A stretch of 64,000 bases of DNA from Planctomycetaceae bacterium (GCA_021732995.1 JAKFWA010000038.1:1-64000), one strand, 5' to 3'. Positions 8,763-19,122 are shown, counted from the first letter of the stretch. Notes: generated from the letters alone by a model not told the origin. A program made the numbers and translations.

Positions 8763-9218
8763 CTATTTCGACTTCAACTCAAAATTATATTCCGTCTGAT
8801 TGGATACCACTTCGGTAGTGAGTTCGGATTTCTTATTAAACTTCTCCGGCACCTTTTCCGGCTCGGGCGCGGGCTTGCCTTCAGGGGATTCGTTCGGATC
8901 CTGCGCTGCGTTCACTCCCAGGATCTTCGTCGCCGTGCTGATGCGCACGGACTTTTTACCCATAGTGACTCCGGACTTCACGGAGTCGAGTTGCAGCTTG
9001 TAGACACCCGAACCGTCGGTCACGCCACAGGAGAAGGTCCCGTTGGCAGGGTCTTCAAAACTCACCACAGCCGCTGCCAAGGGCTCGCCGTCCAGAGTGA
9101 CTTTACCCGTTGCGGGCACAAGCTCCACGGTGTCATAGCGGGCTTTAGGCCCCGAATCGCAACCGCAGAGACACAAACTCGCGAGGCACGCTGCAGTCAC
9201 GCGAAGATAAACGTGCAT
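8763..9218 (-). CDS. Small lipoprotein with carboxypeptidase-regulatory-like domain
   Basis: 151 residues from the ATG at 9218 (GAGGAG eight bases upstream). The signal peptide ends in a lipobox LCGC, so the Cys is the likely lipidation site. The body is a beta-sandwich of the type seen in planctomycete 'carboxypeptidase regulatory-like' proteins (GKVTLDGEPLAAAVVSFED), followed by a Pro/Glu/Lys-rich stretch. It sits directly downstream of a DUF1559 gene on the same strand, an arrangement found many times over in planctomycete genomes. The pair is probably co-transcribed. Its function is unknown. Confidence 0.75.
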   Translation of the reverse strand: MHVYLRVTAACLASLCLCGCDSGPKARYDTVELVPATGKVTLDGEPLAAAVVSFEDPANGTFSCGVTDGSGVYKLQLDSVKSGVTMGKKSVRISTATKILGVNAAQDPNESPEGKPAPEPEKVPEKFNKKSELTTEVVSNQTEYNFELKSK

Positions 9219-9353
9219 TTTTATGCTCCTCGAAGCCCCGATTGACACATCAGGGTTAGTCAACATAACTCTCTTCAGTAAGAAGGAGCACGCTGAAGCT
9301 CGGGCGTTTGCAGCGTGCTCTTCTATCACGATCGCGAAGAAGTGTAGCGCTTG

Positions 9354-10319
9354 TTACTCGACGTCACCGACAACTTCGTTGCCGTTTCGGCTGCCCAGCG
9401 CGCGGTAGGTATTGATATCAATGTTCTCAGAGAGAAACTTGACCGAACCATCGCCCATGCCGAAGTTCGCACCACCTGAGTGCCAACTGCCGAACGACAT
9501 TTCCATCAGAACGCCATTGATCGTGGGATCCAGTCGCGAATTCATCTTCGGACCAGTCGACCCGAGCCCTTCGCTGTACTCAGTACCGCCTGCGCCACCA
9601 ACAACCCAGCCTCCAGACTGAGGAGATCCCATCGTCCAGTAATCCATGCCTTGACCGTCTTTGGTATAATTCGGATCAAGATAGCTTTCGCCAATCATGA
9701 CGGTAGTGGAAGAGCCGTCGACAAGATCGCGCATCTTGACACTGCTGCAACCCCAGAACATCCCATTGAGTCCGACGTCTTCCAGAGAGACGGCTCCGGC
9801 CGGGACGCCTGCCGGAATCGTGCTGGCGTCGTCTGAATAGACATTCGATCCCGCACAGACACGATAACTGCAGGTCGCCCGGTTGGGGATGCTTTCGTTG
9901 GTGATCTGATTTTCGACGGAAGCCGTCGGACAACGGAAGACAGAAACAAAAGTACCTGCGGCCAGAGTGTTCGTCGTTCCCGCATCGTTCCAGTTGCCGG
10001 GAGCAGCTTCCTGCCAGACGAGCGTATCGTACATCGTCTGATACTCAAGCTGCGGCAGAATCATCGCATGCCACAGCGTTTCACGTTCGTCGAAACCGAA
10101 CGGGAATACTCGATGTGTTTCCTCATAATTCAACATCGCGAGAGCGATATTTTTCACATTATTCTTGCAGCTTGACCGACGTGCCGCTTCGCGAGCCTGT
10201 TGCACCGCCGGCAACAAAAGAGCCACCAGCACAGCGATAATTGCGATCACGACCAGCAACTCAATCAGCGTAAATCCGCGAGCCTTCCGACGCGGTTGAG
10301 TGTGCACGTTTTGGGACAT
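9354..10319 (-). CDS. DUF1559 prepilin-like protein
   Basis: 321 residues. A short basic leader is followed by [17 protein letters not shown], the type IV prepilin N-methylation motif with cleavage after the Gly and Glu at +5. The remainder is the DUF1559 domain, ending in the H-x9-DG signature ([12 protein letters not shown]). Planctomycetes encode dozens to hundreds of these pseudopilin-like proteins. They are presumably processed by a prepilin peptidase, and one is encoded at 28857-30185. Surface assembly is inferred from the leader type; the real role is unknown. It precedes a lipoprotein gene 135 bp downstream. Confidence 0.93.
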   Translation of the reverse strand: MSQNVHTQPRRKARGFTLIELLVVIAIIAVLVALLLPAVQQAREAARRSSCKNNVKNIALAMLNYEETHRVFPFGFDERETLWHAMILPQLEYQTMYDTLVWQEAAPGNWNDAGTTNTLAAGTFVSVFRCPTASVENQITNESIPNRATCSYRVCAGSNVYSDDASTIPAGVPAGAVSLEDVGLNGMFWGCSSVKMRDLVDGSSTTVMIGESYLDPNYTKDGQGMDYWTMGSPQSGGWVVGGAGGTEYSEGLGSTGPKMNSRLDPTINGVLMEMSFGSWHSGGANFGMGDGSVKFLSENIDINTYRALGSRNGNEVVGDVE

Positions 10320-10618
10320 CTCTCCAACTCCTTCAAGTAGCTATGACCTTAAAACCGTTTGAAGTCTGGCCCTTGAATATGAAGGACTCGCGAAGAGATG
10401 GTGAAAGTCGGCATCGCTTGAATGTGGCTTCCCACATGGGATGATACGCATCAACGCAGCGTCAAACGACGACTACGTGAAGCACGTGCGGTCGCTCTGC
10501 AGACTTAGCGGCATCGGGCCGTTGGGAAGCACTTCGGCCGCAGATAACATTCAAGGCGAAGATCAAGCGAATCCACAAGTGATCGGACGCCCTTGTACAC
10601 AAGACCGGGAGCTGAACG
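10320..10618. other. Divergent intergenic region
   Basis: About 300 bp between DUF1559 and sulfatase starts. I see no gene, repeat or clear promoter match. A weak GAGCTGAACG precedes the sulfatase ATG. Confidence 0.4.
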
Positions 10619-12241
10619 ATGCAGCGGCTTGCTTTCCTAATAATCGCCAGCGCATGGACTATCATCCAGTTCCCCTGTTCGTCTGTGGCAGACAGCAAAG
10701 CAACGCGGCCCAATGTGCTGATGATCCTGGCGGATGATCTGGGTTATTCGGATTTGGGCTGCTACGGCGGCGAGATCCAGACACCGCAACTGGATTCACT
10801 GGCCGCGAACGGCGTGCGTTTCACGCAGTTCTACAATACGGCTCGCTGCTGGCCGTCACGGTCGGTGTTGTTGACCGGGTATTATGCCCAGCAGATCAGG
10901 CGTGATACGGTCGAAGGTGTCCCCAGCGGCAGTCAAGGGATTCGTCCGGCGTGGGCTCGCTTGCTGCCGGAACTGCTGAAGCCAGCCGGCTACCGAGCGT
11001 ATCACTCGGGCAAGTGGCATGTGGACGGCAAGCCGCTTCAAACAGGATTTGATCACTCCTTTGAGATTGGCGGCGGGCAGAATAATTTCTTCAAGGTGAA
11101 TGGCATCACGGATGATGAGACGCAAATCGCGTCGAATCCAGCGCATTACACCACGACCGCGACGGCGGATCACGCGATCCGTTGCCTGCGGGAACACGAC
11201 GAACGCTTCGCCGACAAGCCATTCTTTCATTACTTGTGTTTCACTGCGCCGCATTTTCCGCTGCATGCGTTGCCGGGAGATATCGCGAAGTATCGAGACA
11301 CGTATCAGGCCGGATGGGACACAATCCAGGCCCGGCGATTTAATCGCGTTCATCAACTGGGGCTTACCAGAAATGCGCTGCCGCAGATGGAACGCGAGGT
11401 CGGGCCGCCCTATCACTTCCCCAAGGCCTTTGAGATCCTGGGCGCGGGTGAGATCAATCGCCCGCTGCCGTGGTCTGAGCTGAATCAGCAGCAACGCGAG
11501 TTTCAGGCGGCGAAGATGGCGATTCACGCCGCCATGGTAGATCGCATGGATCAGGACATCGGCCGCGTGCTGGCTCAACTGCGGACTATGAAGGCCTTCG
11601 ACAACACCCTGATCCTGTTTGCGTCGGACAACGGAGCCAGCGCCGAGATCATGGTCCGAGGCGACGGGCATGATCCTCAAGCGCCCGCCGGTTCGGGAGC
11701 AACGTATTTGTGCCTTGGTCCCGGCTGGTCGAGCACTGCAAATACCCCCTTCCGCAGGCACAAGACCTGGGTGCACGAAGGCGGTATCAGCACACCCCTC
11801 ATCGCTCATTGGCCGCAAGGCATTTCAGTGCGAGGTGAATTGCGACATGACGCTTCGCATCTTATCGACATCGTGCCCACGGTGTTGGAAATTGCCGGAG
11901 TGCAACCGGTGAAAGAGCGGGACGGGAAGCCGGTGCCGGCCGCTCCGGGGCGCAGTCTGTTGCCGGCCTTCGCGCGAGACGGTGCGGTGACGCGTGATAG
12001 TCTCTGGTGGCAGCACGAAGGCAACCGGGCCATTCGTGTTGGGGACTGGAAGCTGGTTGCGGCTGGTAAAGAGGCGCCGTGGGAGCTTTACGATCTCAAG
12101 GCGGATCGAGGCGAATCGAAGAATCTTGCGGAGACGCAACCGGAACGTGTCCGCGAACTGTCCGCCCTGTGGCAGCGACAGCACGACGAATTTCGAGCGT
12201 TGGCGTTGCAGGATGCTCCTGTCAAACCGGCAAAGAAGTAG
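10619..12241 (+). CDS. Sulfatase (formylglycine type)
   Basis: 540 residues with an N-terminal signal peptide (~1-24). The sulfatase signature C77-W-P-S-R81 within 'ARCWPSRSVLLTG' marks the Cys that a formylglycine-generating enzyme would oxidise. DD at 39-40 gives metal ligands, and the central part carries the DNG-type motif (FASDNGAS). The C-terminal region 'DLKADRGESKNLA' is typical of arylsulfatase A-like enzymes in planctomycetes, which use many sulfatases on algal polysaccharides. It is exported. The substrate cannot be read from sequence. No adjacent maturase or glycosidase gene is present. Confidence 0.92.
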   Translation: MQRLAFLIIASAWTIIQFPCSSVADSKATRPNVLMILADDLGYSDLGCYGGEIQTPQLDSLAANGVRFTQFYNTARCWPSRSVLLTGYYAQQIRRDTVEGVPSGSQGIRPAWARLLPELLKPAGYRAYHSGKWHVDGKPLQTGFDHSFEIGGGQNNFFKVNGITDDETQIASNPAHYTTTATADHAIRCLREHDERFADKPFFHYLCFTAPHFPLHALPGDIAKYRDTYQAGWDTIQARRFNRVHQLGLTRNALPQMEREVGPPYHFPKAFEILGAGEINRPLPWSELNQQQREFQAAKMAIHAAMVDRMDQDIGRVLAQLRTMKAFDNTLILFASDNGASAEIMVRGDGHDPQAPAGSGATYLCLGPGWSSTANTPFRRHKTWVHEGGISTPLIAHWPQGISVRGELRHDASHLIDIVPTVLEIAGVQPVKERDGKPVPAAPGRSLLPAFARDGAVTRDSLWWQHEGNRAIRVGDWKLVAAGKEAPWELYDLKADRGESKNLAETQPERVRELSALWQRQHDEFRALALQDAPVKPAKK

Positions 12242-12543
12242 CCCGCGAGCCCCACCATAGCCCGCCGCTCAAAGACCTCACGCGGCCTTTAGTCATCGCC
12301 AGCAGACACGCGGCGTCCGAGCCGATTTCGGGGCGTTGCGCGTTGAAGTCACTGCGATGGTTACAAATCGCCGATCGGGAATTGTTTGCGTAATCGATAT
12401 ATGCAGTAGCAACCCGAGACGAATTCGTGAGATCCGCGCGCGGGCTGGTTGCCTTTCCAGCAAACGTTTGAAGTTGGGTTAGATTCCATGTGCGTGATTG
12501 CTCATGAACAACATGACGGCATCTCAACGACCAACTTTCAGCT
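12242..12543. other. Intergenic region without recognised feature
   Basis: Sequence between two plus-strand genes. No gene or inverted repeat is visible, and no terminator with a U-run follows the sulfatase stop. Confidence 0.4.
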
Positions 12544-13695
12544 ATGACACGCAAACTGCTGACGATCATTCTATCGGTGGCAGCCTTCTGGCTGCTGGCA
12601 ACTGTCTCGGCGCCGATCGCGCTCAGTCAGGATCTGGGGCCGCTGTTTCCGCCAGCGGAGTTTGCTCCCCGTCAGTCCGTTGTTGTTCCTCAGACGCCTG
12701 CTGAGCGAATCTTTTTGCCGGCTCCCGGTCCGGCGCCGCTGCCAACTCCGGTGGAAGCTCAGAAAGTGCCGATCCTCGGCGATCCCGCTCACGGGGATCT
12801 GCAGGGGCGAGAATTCGCCGAGACCCACTGGCTCGTCAGCGTGCGCCACTGCCAGCAATGTCGCCAGTATTCTCAGTGCTGCGATCTGGATTTCTTCCGG
12901 GCGGACTGGTCGTGCTGCACGAGCCGAGTGACCCAACAGCAGTTTGTGGGCGGGCTGCAGCCCGGCGTTCCCGTGTGCATCGTGGTGCATGGCAGCTACG
13001 TGACACGCGAAACCGTCAAGGAAGACTGCGAACGAACTTTCCATTGGCTGCGCGGCGCGGCTCCTCATTTGCCTCTACATGTCATCTTCTTCACGTGGCC
13101 GAGTGAAGGCCCGTTTGCGTTCGACGCCGGCAATGCTTTGACCTCGCCTGTTCCGAGTGTGGATGTCGCAGTCCTCGGACGCCGGGCTGAAATGAACGGG
13201 GCGCGGTTGGCGCGGCTCGTCAACATCATTCCCGCTGAGAACCCTGTCTCGCTGGTTGGACACAGTCACGGCGCTCGCACGGTGTCGTCGGCGCTCCATC
13301 TCCTGGGTGGCGGGCGATTGCAGGATCTGGCTGTGCCGCGCGGAGCCCCACATCGCATCCGCACGGTGCTGGCCGCCGCCGCGATCGATCATGACTGGCT
13401 GACTCCGCGCGAACGCTACGGCTCCGCACTGTGCTCGACCGAATGTCTGCTGAACATGAAGACGCGGCATGACTGGGCGTTGTGGTTCTACCCCCTACGT
13501 CGCCCATTCTCCTCACGCTCGCTCGGCCGCGTGGGCTTCACGTCTCGCGACCTGCAACTCCTGAATGGCCGGGATACGCAGATCGCCGAGGTCGATGTTT
13601 CGGACCTCATCGGGATCGGTCATACCTGGCCCTACTACTACAACCGCCCGGAAATAGCTGCGGCGATAGTGCCCTACGTCTATTTCTCGCAATAG
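12544..13695 (+). CDS. Secreted alpha/beta hydrolase
   Basis: 383 residues with a signal peptide (cleavage near residue 28). A Pro-rich stretch is followed by a Cys-rich segment (CQQCRQYSQCCDLDFF), then an alpha/beta-hydrolase core. The core includes VHGSYV as the oxyanion-region strand, GHSHGAR as the nucleophile elbow, and a late GHTWPYY that may supply the catalytic His. It resembles DUF900-type serine hydrolases. The Cys-rich insert could be disulphide-bonded outside the cell. It is convergent with the cytochrome/WD40 gene, 31 bp apart. Substrate unknown. Confidence 0.75.
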   Translation: MTRKLLTIILSVAAFWLLATVSAPIALSQDLGPLFPPAEFAPRQSVVVPQTPAERIFLPAPGPAPLPTPVEAQKVPILGDPAHGDLQGREFAETHWLVSVRHCQQCRQYSQCCDLDFFRADWSCCTSRVTQQQFVGGLQPGVPVCIVVHGSYVTRETVKEDCERTFHWLRGAAPHLPLHVIFFTWPSEGPFAFDAGNALTSPVPSVDVAVLGRRAEMNGARLARLVNIIPAENPVSLVGHSHGARTVSSALHLLGGGRLQDLAVPRGAPHRIRTVLAAAAIDHDWLTPRERYGSALCSTECLLNMKTRHDWALWFYPLRRPFSSRSLGRVGFTSRDLQLLNGRDTQIAEVDVSDLIGIGHTWPYYYNRPEIAAAIVPYVYFSQ

Positions 13696-13726
13696 TCGCA
13701 GGGCGATCGCTCGTTCCGTCAGGCCT

Positions 13727-16525
13727 TCAGCGTTTCACTTTCAGAATAATGGGCCATGAAGTCTGGCCTCCATCTTCATTCGCTTTGAGATGGAAGACGC
13801 GCGTCTGCTCGGGCACCCAGGGAGCAGCCGTCAGGAAGAACTGACGCTCGGACTGGCCCTCGACGATCAGCAAGCCGTTCAGGCCGATGTTGTCCACGAT
13901 CACTCCGTGCGGCAGGTTCTGCGCGATCGCTTCAAAACCGACTCGACCGTCGAACTTGTTACGGTCGATGCGCACCTTGGCGGTGATCGTTGTGCCGGGC
14001 TTGATGGTCAGTTCAAGCGCGTTGCTGTGACCGAACGCGGCTGCGATTTCTTCAGTCGATGCGTTCGCATCCGGAGTAATCGCCACCAGCACCTTCGGCT
14101 TTTCGCTTAGCTTGATTTCACCGAAGCCGTTCAGCGGACGCTTCACTTCGACGCCGTTGATCGTTGCCGTTGCCACGACCTTCGCAGCCTTGGCGTTCTC
14201 CGGAGTGGGCTGCGCTGCGTCGGCGGTCGCGTTCAGCGTGCCATAAGCAATGCTCTGCCCTTCTTGAATGAAGAGCGGCGTCGTCGCTGAATAACCCGGC
14301 GGCAGGCCTTCGATGTCGATGCGGATCTCGCCTTCAAAGCCGTCCTTGCGATCAATCGTGATGTTGAACTCACGACCGCTGCCTGCGCCCACGGTCGGGT
14401 TCTCACCGTTGAGCTTCGCGCTGAAGTCCGGCTGCAGCGGACGAGCGGTCAACTCATACGAAAACTTCTCACCTTGAAAGCCGCGCACATCACTGACGCG
14501 CACCAGGTATGTGCCGTCGGCCGGTGCTGTGAACGTCAGTCGCGAATCGCTGCCGAGTTCGCGTTCAGAATCATCGTCGTTCTCGTAGTAGACGGTGAAG
14601 ACCGGCAACCCGTTCGGCAGCGGACGACTGCTCGGTGCGTATGGCTCGACGATGTAGGCCGGCTCGTTCAGAGCGTGCGAAGTGGCTGTCGTATCAAAGA
14701 ACGTGCGACGATTGCCGGTGTGCGGATAGAAGACGAAGCCCGAATCGGGTCCGCGCGGCCAGAGCCACAGCTTCGCGACTTCGCCGTTCATGTAGACCAG
14801 TTGGTTGAGGTCCATCTCTTCCCAGTTCTGCAGGCGGGCGTCGCGTGTGTTCGAATCAATACCCCGGAACGTGACATACGAATCGCGCACCGCCTGCAGC
14901 AGTACGCGCGGAATGCGCTTGCCGCTGGCATCGAGAACTTCCAGCTTCGAATCGAGCATCGAACCCGCACGGGCGGCATTCATCTCGAAGACCCAAGTTT
15001 GTCCGGCCTTGGCTTCGAACTTGAAGATGTCCGCGTCAGAGGACTGACCAGCCGCAGCCGTGATTGAACCCTTCAGCTTCGCGGGCAACTCGAGAGCTCC
15101 GGCGGTCTGCGGCGTGTCGTTCGGTTCGGCTTCCGTGAGCTGCTTGAAGTCCGCCATCACAGGCATCGGAGCCGCACTTCCCGCGACGGTGGTCGTCGGC
15201 GCCTGCGACGTGCCGGCCGGAACCGGGTACTTCTGCAGCGAACCGTTCACCCGGCCCACGTGCACGAACTTGCTGTCCGCGCTGAAGTTGAGCGTCGTGG
15301 TGACGTCTGGCTGTCGCTCGAAGGCGGCGATCTGTGTGAAGTCTTTGGTCTCCCACAGTTTCAACGATTGATCGTCGGCGACCGAAGCCACTCGCTGACC
15401 ATCCGGCGAAAACGCGATGCGCAGCACAGCGCCTTCGTGAGCGAACCGGGCGAAGACCAGCGGATTGATTTGCGGCTTGTCGCGCGAGATCAGTCGCCAG
15501 ATTCGAATGCGGTTATCGAGGCCACCGCCCGCTACGAACTCACCGTTCGGGCTGAAGGCGACGGTGTATTGTTCCTTGAGTGGCTGGCTCAGAGTATCCA
15601 GTCGCACGCCGGTCGCGACCTGCCACAGTTTGATGGTCTGATCGGCGCTGGCGCTCGCCAGAATGGTTCCGTCAGGACTGAAGGCGAGATCGAAGACCGC
15701 ACCGTTGTGACCATCCAGCACGCGGACCTGCTGACCGTTCGAAGAATCCCACAGAATGATCTTGCGATCATAACTCGCCGTGGCCAGCAGCTTGCGATCT
15801 GGACTCAGCACCGCGTCATAGATCGTGTCGCGATGTCCCTCGAACGCACGCACCAGTTGCCCGTTCTCCGCGTTCCAGATCGCTGCCTGACCGAACAGGC
15901 CCGGCACGCCGGATCCGGTCGCCAGCCAGGCGCTGTCCTGCGAGTAGTCCACCGAGTTCACTTTGCCCGGCAGATTGGGGATCTCACGAATGATTTGGTC
16001 TGTTTGCGCATCGCGGATCTCAACACGCTGGAAGCGCGCCACCGCCAGTTGCTTGCCATTGGGCGAGACCGCCAGCGAGGCAATCGGTTGGGCTTTCAGC
16101 TTCGCCCCCGGCAGCTTGGGCACGCTGAGTTCGCGCCGCACAGGCTCGACACCATCAGGACCCTTCGCCCCCGCCTCGATCCACAAACGGATCAATTCAA
16201 CCTGTTCGGGCTTGAGCGGCTCTTCGCCCTTGGGCGGCATGACCGGCTTGGCCTGCCCGCTGATCATCAGGAACAGGCGGCTCGATTTGGCGTCTCCCCC
16301 CTGCACTGCCGGACCGTGCGATCCGCCCTTCTGCAGGTCAGCAAACGACTCTGTCGAGAACTTGCCTTCGCGGTCCTGAGCGTTATGGCAACCCGCGCAA
16401 TGCTTGTTGAAGATCGGAGCGATCTGCTTCGTATAGTCCGGTGCCGGAGCTTTGTCGGCGGCAGGGATCGAACTGGTCAGTCCAAACACTGCGACAACAG
16501 AAAGAGCGATCACGAGTCTGCGCAT
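13727..16525 (-). CDS. Cytochrome c / WD40 / PPC-domain exported protein
   Basis: 932 residues. After a signal peptide, the N-terminal c-type cytochrome segment binds haem through C43-A-G-C46-H47; the PPKGEEPL segment downstream fits the planctomycete-type cytochrome domain. Residues ~140-430 hold about seven WD40 blades ('LAFSPDGTILASASADQTI' style). Residues ~455-540 and again ~650-690 match a bacterial pre-peptidase C-terminal (PPC) domain ('TEAEPNDTPQTAG'). The C-terminal quarter is beta-rich. Such fusions are characteristic of planctomycetes and usually sit with DUF1549/DUF1501 genes; here none is adjacent. The electron-transfer partner is unknown. Confidence 0.88.
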   Translation of the reverse strand: MRRLVIALSVVAVFGLTSSIPAADKAPAPDYTKQIAPIFNKHCAGCHNAQDREGKFSTESFADLQKGGSHGPAVQGGDAKSSRLFLMISGQAKPVMPPKGEEPLKPEQVELIRLWIEAGAKGPDGVEPVRRELSVPKLPGAKLKAQPIASLAVSPNGKQLAVARFQRVEIRDAQTDQIIREIPNLPGKVNSVDYSQDSAWLATGSGVPGLFGQAAIWNAENGQLVRAFEGHRDTIYDAVLSPDRKLLATASYDRKIILWDSSNGQQVRVLDGHNGAVFDLAFSPDGTILASASADQTIKLWQVATGVRLDTLSQPLKEQYTVAFSPNGEFVAGGGLDNRIRIWRLISRDKPQINPLVFARFAHEGAVLRIAFSPDGQRVASVADDQSLKLWETKDFTQIAAFERQPDVTTTLNFSADSKFVHVGRVNGSLQKYPVPAGTSQAPTTTVAGSAAPMPVMADFKQLTEAEPNDTPQTAGALELPAKLKGSITAAAGQSSDADIFKFEAKAGQTWVFEMNAARAGSMLDSKLEVLDASGKRIPRVLLQAVRDSYVTFRGIDSNTRDARLQNWEEMDLNQLVYMNGEVAKLWLWPRGPDSGFVFYPHTGNRRTFFDTTATSHALNEPAYIVEPYAPSSRPLPNGLPVFTVYYENDDDSERELGSDSRLTFTAPADGTYLVRVSDVRGFQGEKFSYELTARPLQPDFSAKLNGENPTVGAGSGREFNITIDRKDGFEGEIRIDIEGLPPGYSATTPLFIQEGQSIAYGTLNATADAAQPTPENAKAAKVVATATINGVEVKRPLNGFGEIKLSEKPKVLVAITPDANASTEEIAAAFGHSNALELTIKPGTTITAKVRIDRNKFDGRVGFEAIAQNLPHGVIVDNIGLNGLLIVEGQSERQFFLTAAPWVPEQTRVFHLKANEDGGQTSWPIILKVKR

Positions 16526-16646
16526 CTCATGCCCTCAAGAAACAACCACGAAACTCAAAGTGGCGAGGCAAGAGGTTAGCTGCGACGTCCAAGCGCTCAC
16601 AACGCGACGGGCGGTAAACTTCACAGCACGCCAGCCGGCGAATTGC

Positions 16647-17390
16647 CTAACGCCGATACGGCGATGCCGGAAGCTGGCCGGCGAGCGCGGATTCCAGTTC
16701 TGCCATGATCGGGTAGTCGGGCAGTGCTGCCTGAGCATCACGCGCAACGGCAGTTGCCTCATCTGCCCGATTGTTAATGACGAGCAGCGCCACCAACGTC
16801 GCAATGTCATGAATCAGATGCGTGTAGGCCGTTTCTGGCGGTGGCTGATCGCCGTGGGCTGGATCGGTTTCAAATCGCCTCCCCACACGGAATCCCTTGA
16901 TGCCAATTTCGAGGCGTTTGCTCGTTTCAAGGAACGGGTTGCAAAGTTCAAACTCTCCCTGCTTCACCAGCGCTCGTTCTGCAACGTGGTAGACGCGTTG
17001 GGCTGCTTTGCTGTTGTCTTGTGACACTCGCTTGAAGGTTGTCACCGTCCGCGATTCGTCTCCCAGCTCTCTATTGAGCGAGGCAAGGTCATGGAAATCC
17101 GTGAACCGATAACCTTTATTAAGGAATGACGACTCAGCTTCATCGCGGGCTGCCAACATCGCGTCCATCGCTGGCGGGTATTCCTCCGCAAGTTCATGCC
17201 AATATGAGAGCGCAAAAGAGAGTCGAACTCCGCCCATGCCCGGCTCGATCAACACCGCGTTCTGGTGGAACCAGACAAACTTCGCGAGCGATACCTCGTG
17301 AAGTCCAGCCCGAGCGTCGTCCCATGCACTATCCAGAATCTCATGAGGATCAGGATCGTCAGGCGGGGTCCATTGTCCGGCCGCGGTCAT
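16647..17390 (-). CDS. Hypothetical helical protein
   Basis: 247 residues. I choose the ATG at 17390, with TTGGAG upstream, over an in-frame TTG four codons earlier. The sequence is strongly alpha-helical with Ala-rich repeats ('NNRADEATAVARDAQAALPD') that recall tetratricopeptide-like hairpins, but no TPR consensus is clear. There is no export signal. It lies upstream of the cytochrome/WD40 gene on opposite reading order of function, so no shared role can be claimed. Confidence 0.6.
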   Translation of the reverse strand: MTAAGQWTPPDDPDPHEILDSAWDDARAGLHEVSLAKFVWFHQNAVLIEPGMGGVRLSFALSYWHELAEEYPPAMDAMLAARDEAESSFLNKGYRFTDFHDLASLNRELGDESRTVTTFKRVSQDNSKAAQRVYHVAERALVKQGEFELCNPFLETSKRLEIGIKGFRVGRRFETDPAHGDQPPPETAYTHLIHDIATLVALLVINNRADEATAVARDAQAALPDYPIMAELESALAGQLPASPYRR

Positions 17391-17443
17391 GGCGCACTCC
17401 AAGAGCCTCGATCAATACTCAACGCTTGCGAATTCAGTGAGAT

Positions 17444-18157
17444 CTACTCACCTCGCAAGAGCGCCAGTTTAATACCGCTGGGGGACTCTTGAACAACCTT
17501 GCCGATGCGGCGCGTGCGGGTGAGGACGCCCTCGGCGGAGGAGGCCAGCGACGGCAGCAGGACCGGACAACCGGCGGCGTGCAGTTGAGTGGCCGTCCAC
17601 ACATTGCAGGTCTTCGGGAAGTAGTACAAACCCTTTGCTCGAAAGAACTGGCTGTCACCATACAGGCCCGGACCGAGCCATTCGGCGGAGTTTGTTTTCT
17701 CGTCCCGTTGAAAGCTCGCTGCGATGGAGCGGCTGAGATCATCAAACTGTGAATCGGTCAGCGGGACTTCCACGATATCACTAGCCGGAAAGATCTGCGT
17801 GATCCGGCCATCCATGCCAGCCACGTGCATGACCGTTCCCGAAGGCAGCAGCGCCGCATCGAGCACCAACGGCAGCGTGATCTTCTTGGCTCGATAAAAA
17901 CCTTCGTCGCCCCAACCGATCTCGACGATGTCGTGCTTCTGGAAGTTACGAACCTCGGGCCACAGTTCTGCCGAGATATCCCGTGTGCGCAGAGCCAGAC
18001 CGGTATGCCAGCCGTGTCCGACGACATACACCGACTTCTGATCAGGATCATGCGCGGCGGTCTTTATGTCTGAACCCGGCTGACTCATCCGAAAATGAGA
18101 GCACCCGGCCAGGCAACAGCAGATCATGATCAAGAGCAGACGCCACGCGGAAACCAT
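17444..18157 (-). CDS. DUF2459 family lipoprotein
   Basis: 237 residues from the ATG at 18157, which has GGAGG at ideal spacing. The signal peptide ends at a lipobox (CLAGC), so a lipid anchor is likely. The body matches DUF2459, recognised by 'VVGHGWHTGLALRTRDI' near the start and 'EIGWGDEGFY', with a later 'YFPKTCNVWTATQLHAAG'. The conserved His, Asp/Glu and Cys-Asn residues suggest a hydrolase or transglutaminase-like fold, but activity is not established for the family. The gene stands between two minus-strand genes with spacers of 50-170 bp. Confidence 0.85.
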   Translation of the reverse strand: MVSAWRLLLIMICCCLAGCSHFRMSQPGSDIKTAAHDPDQKSVYVVGHGWHTGLALRTRDISAELWPEVRNFQKHDIVEIGWGDEGFYRAKKITLPLVLDAALLPSGTVMHVAGMDGRITQIFPASDIVEVPLTDSQFDDLSRSIAASFQRDEKTNSAEWLGPGLYGDSQFFRAKGLYYFPKTCNVWTATQLHAAGCPVLLPSLASSAEGVLTRTRRIGKVVQESPSGIKLALLRGE

Positions 18158-18293
18158 CTGATCCTCCGATGGAAGGCGCCAGCTTACTTCGAGTGGTGGA
18201 AATGTGACTACGGCAGTTATTGGCCTGGGTCTCTGCCCGGTTTCTGAATCCGGGCGGGCTATTCTGACCGCGGCGTTAATAATCCACGCCAAA

Positions 18294-18313
18294 GACGGAC
18301 AGAATTGTCCGTC
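18294..18313. repeat. Short GGACA/TGTCC palindrome
   Basis: GACGGACA, four-base loop, TGTCCGTC. It is a perfect 8-bp stem immediately after the methyltransferase stop codon on the minus strand. It is related to the palindrome at 28655-28674. No U-run follows, so it is not a standard intrinsic terminator. Confidence 0.6.
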
Positions 18314-18328
18314 CTACAAGGGAAACGC

Positions 18329-19003
18329 TCAGGCGGCGCGGCGGGGCGCGGACAGAGTCGGGTGAGCGAGCAGGCAGCAGGGCCCGTCGAGGACCGAGCT
18401 GGCTTTCTGTCCGAGGCGGTCCCACTCCAAAGTGGCACGTGGCTGAGCGTCGAGCTGCAGCGTTGCGGCCAGGAATTGGACGGACTCGGTGCCCGAATGA
18501 AAGCGATCGATGCGGCATTCACCGGGGAACTGGGCGAGGTGTCGGGCAAAGCACAGGACGTCGTGCTCGGGCTCGGAGTCGCTGTCAGTGGAGCACAGAA
18601 AGATGAATAGCCCGCGCGGTTGCAGGCAGCTCAGCAAGCTGGCCGTCGTCCGAAATGCTTGCCGCGAGAAAACGCTGTCTGACCAGGCGGAAAGGTCTCG
18701 GGCGAAGATCAGGTCGTAGCCTTGGGTCCGTAGTTCGAACTGCTCACGCGGGACGCCGCCGACGAAAAATTCGAGGTCGGGATTCTGTTCGCGAGCCAGT
18801 TCGATGTCTGATTCGGACTCGTCCAGCCCGGTTGGATCAAAACCCAGCGATGCCAGATAGCGCACGAGCTCACCGCGGCCGCAACCCGCATCCAGAATGC
18901 GGGCTCCGAGCGAGATGTGGTTTCGCAACAACAGTTCACGCAGCAACCGCCGCGGATACGGCGGTTCTACGACTGAAGTTGCCTCATGCGGAATCCAGCC
19001 CAC
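18329..19003 (-). CDS. Class I SAM-dependent methyltransferase
   Basis: 224 residues if translation starts at the GTG at 19003, which has a strong AAGGAGG five to six bases upstream; the frame is open to another GTG at 19048 without a good site. Motif I 'ARILDAGCGRGELVRYLA' binds SAM and 'GLDESESDI' supplies the acidic residue after beta-2. Motif II 'DLIFARDLSAW' follows. It is a soluble methyltransferase of the Methyltransf_11/25 type; the substrate is unknown. It is divergent from xseB. Confidence 0.8.
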   Translation of the reverse strand: MGWIPHEATSVVEPPYPRRLLRELLLRNHISLGARILDAGCGRGELVRYLASLGFDPTGLDESESDIELAREQNPDLEFFVGGVPREQFELRTQGYDLIFARDLSAWSDSVFSRQAFRTTASLLSCLQPRGLFIFLCSTDSDSEPEHDVLCFARHLAQFPGECRIDRFHSGTESVQFLAATLQLDAQPRATLEWDRLGQKASSVLDGPCCLLAHPTLSAPRRAA

Positions 19004-19122
19004 GCGGGCCTCCTTGCCCAACTGCGAAACGACGCTCAACAGGAGCACAAACCGGCTGACGCGGTTACTCTACGGGCGGTTAAAAAAAACGGTCAATACG
19101 CCTCTGAGTGACGGCCCCTCGC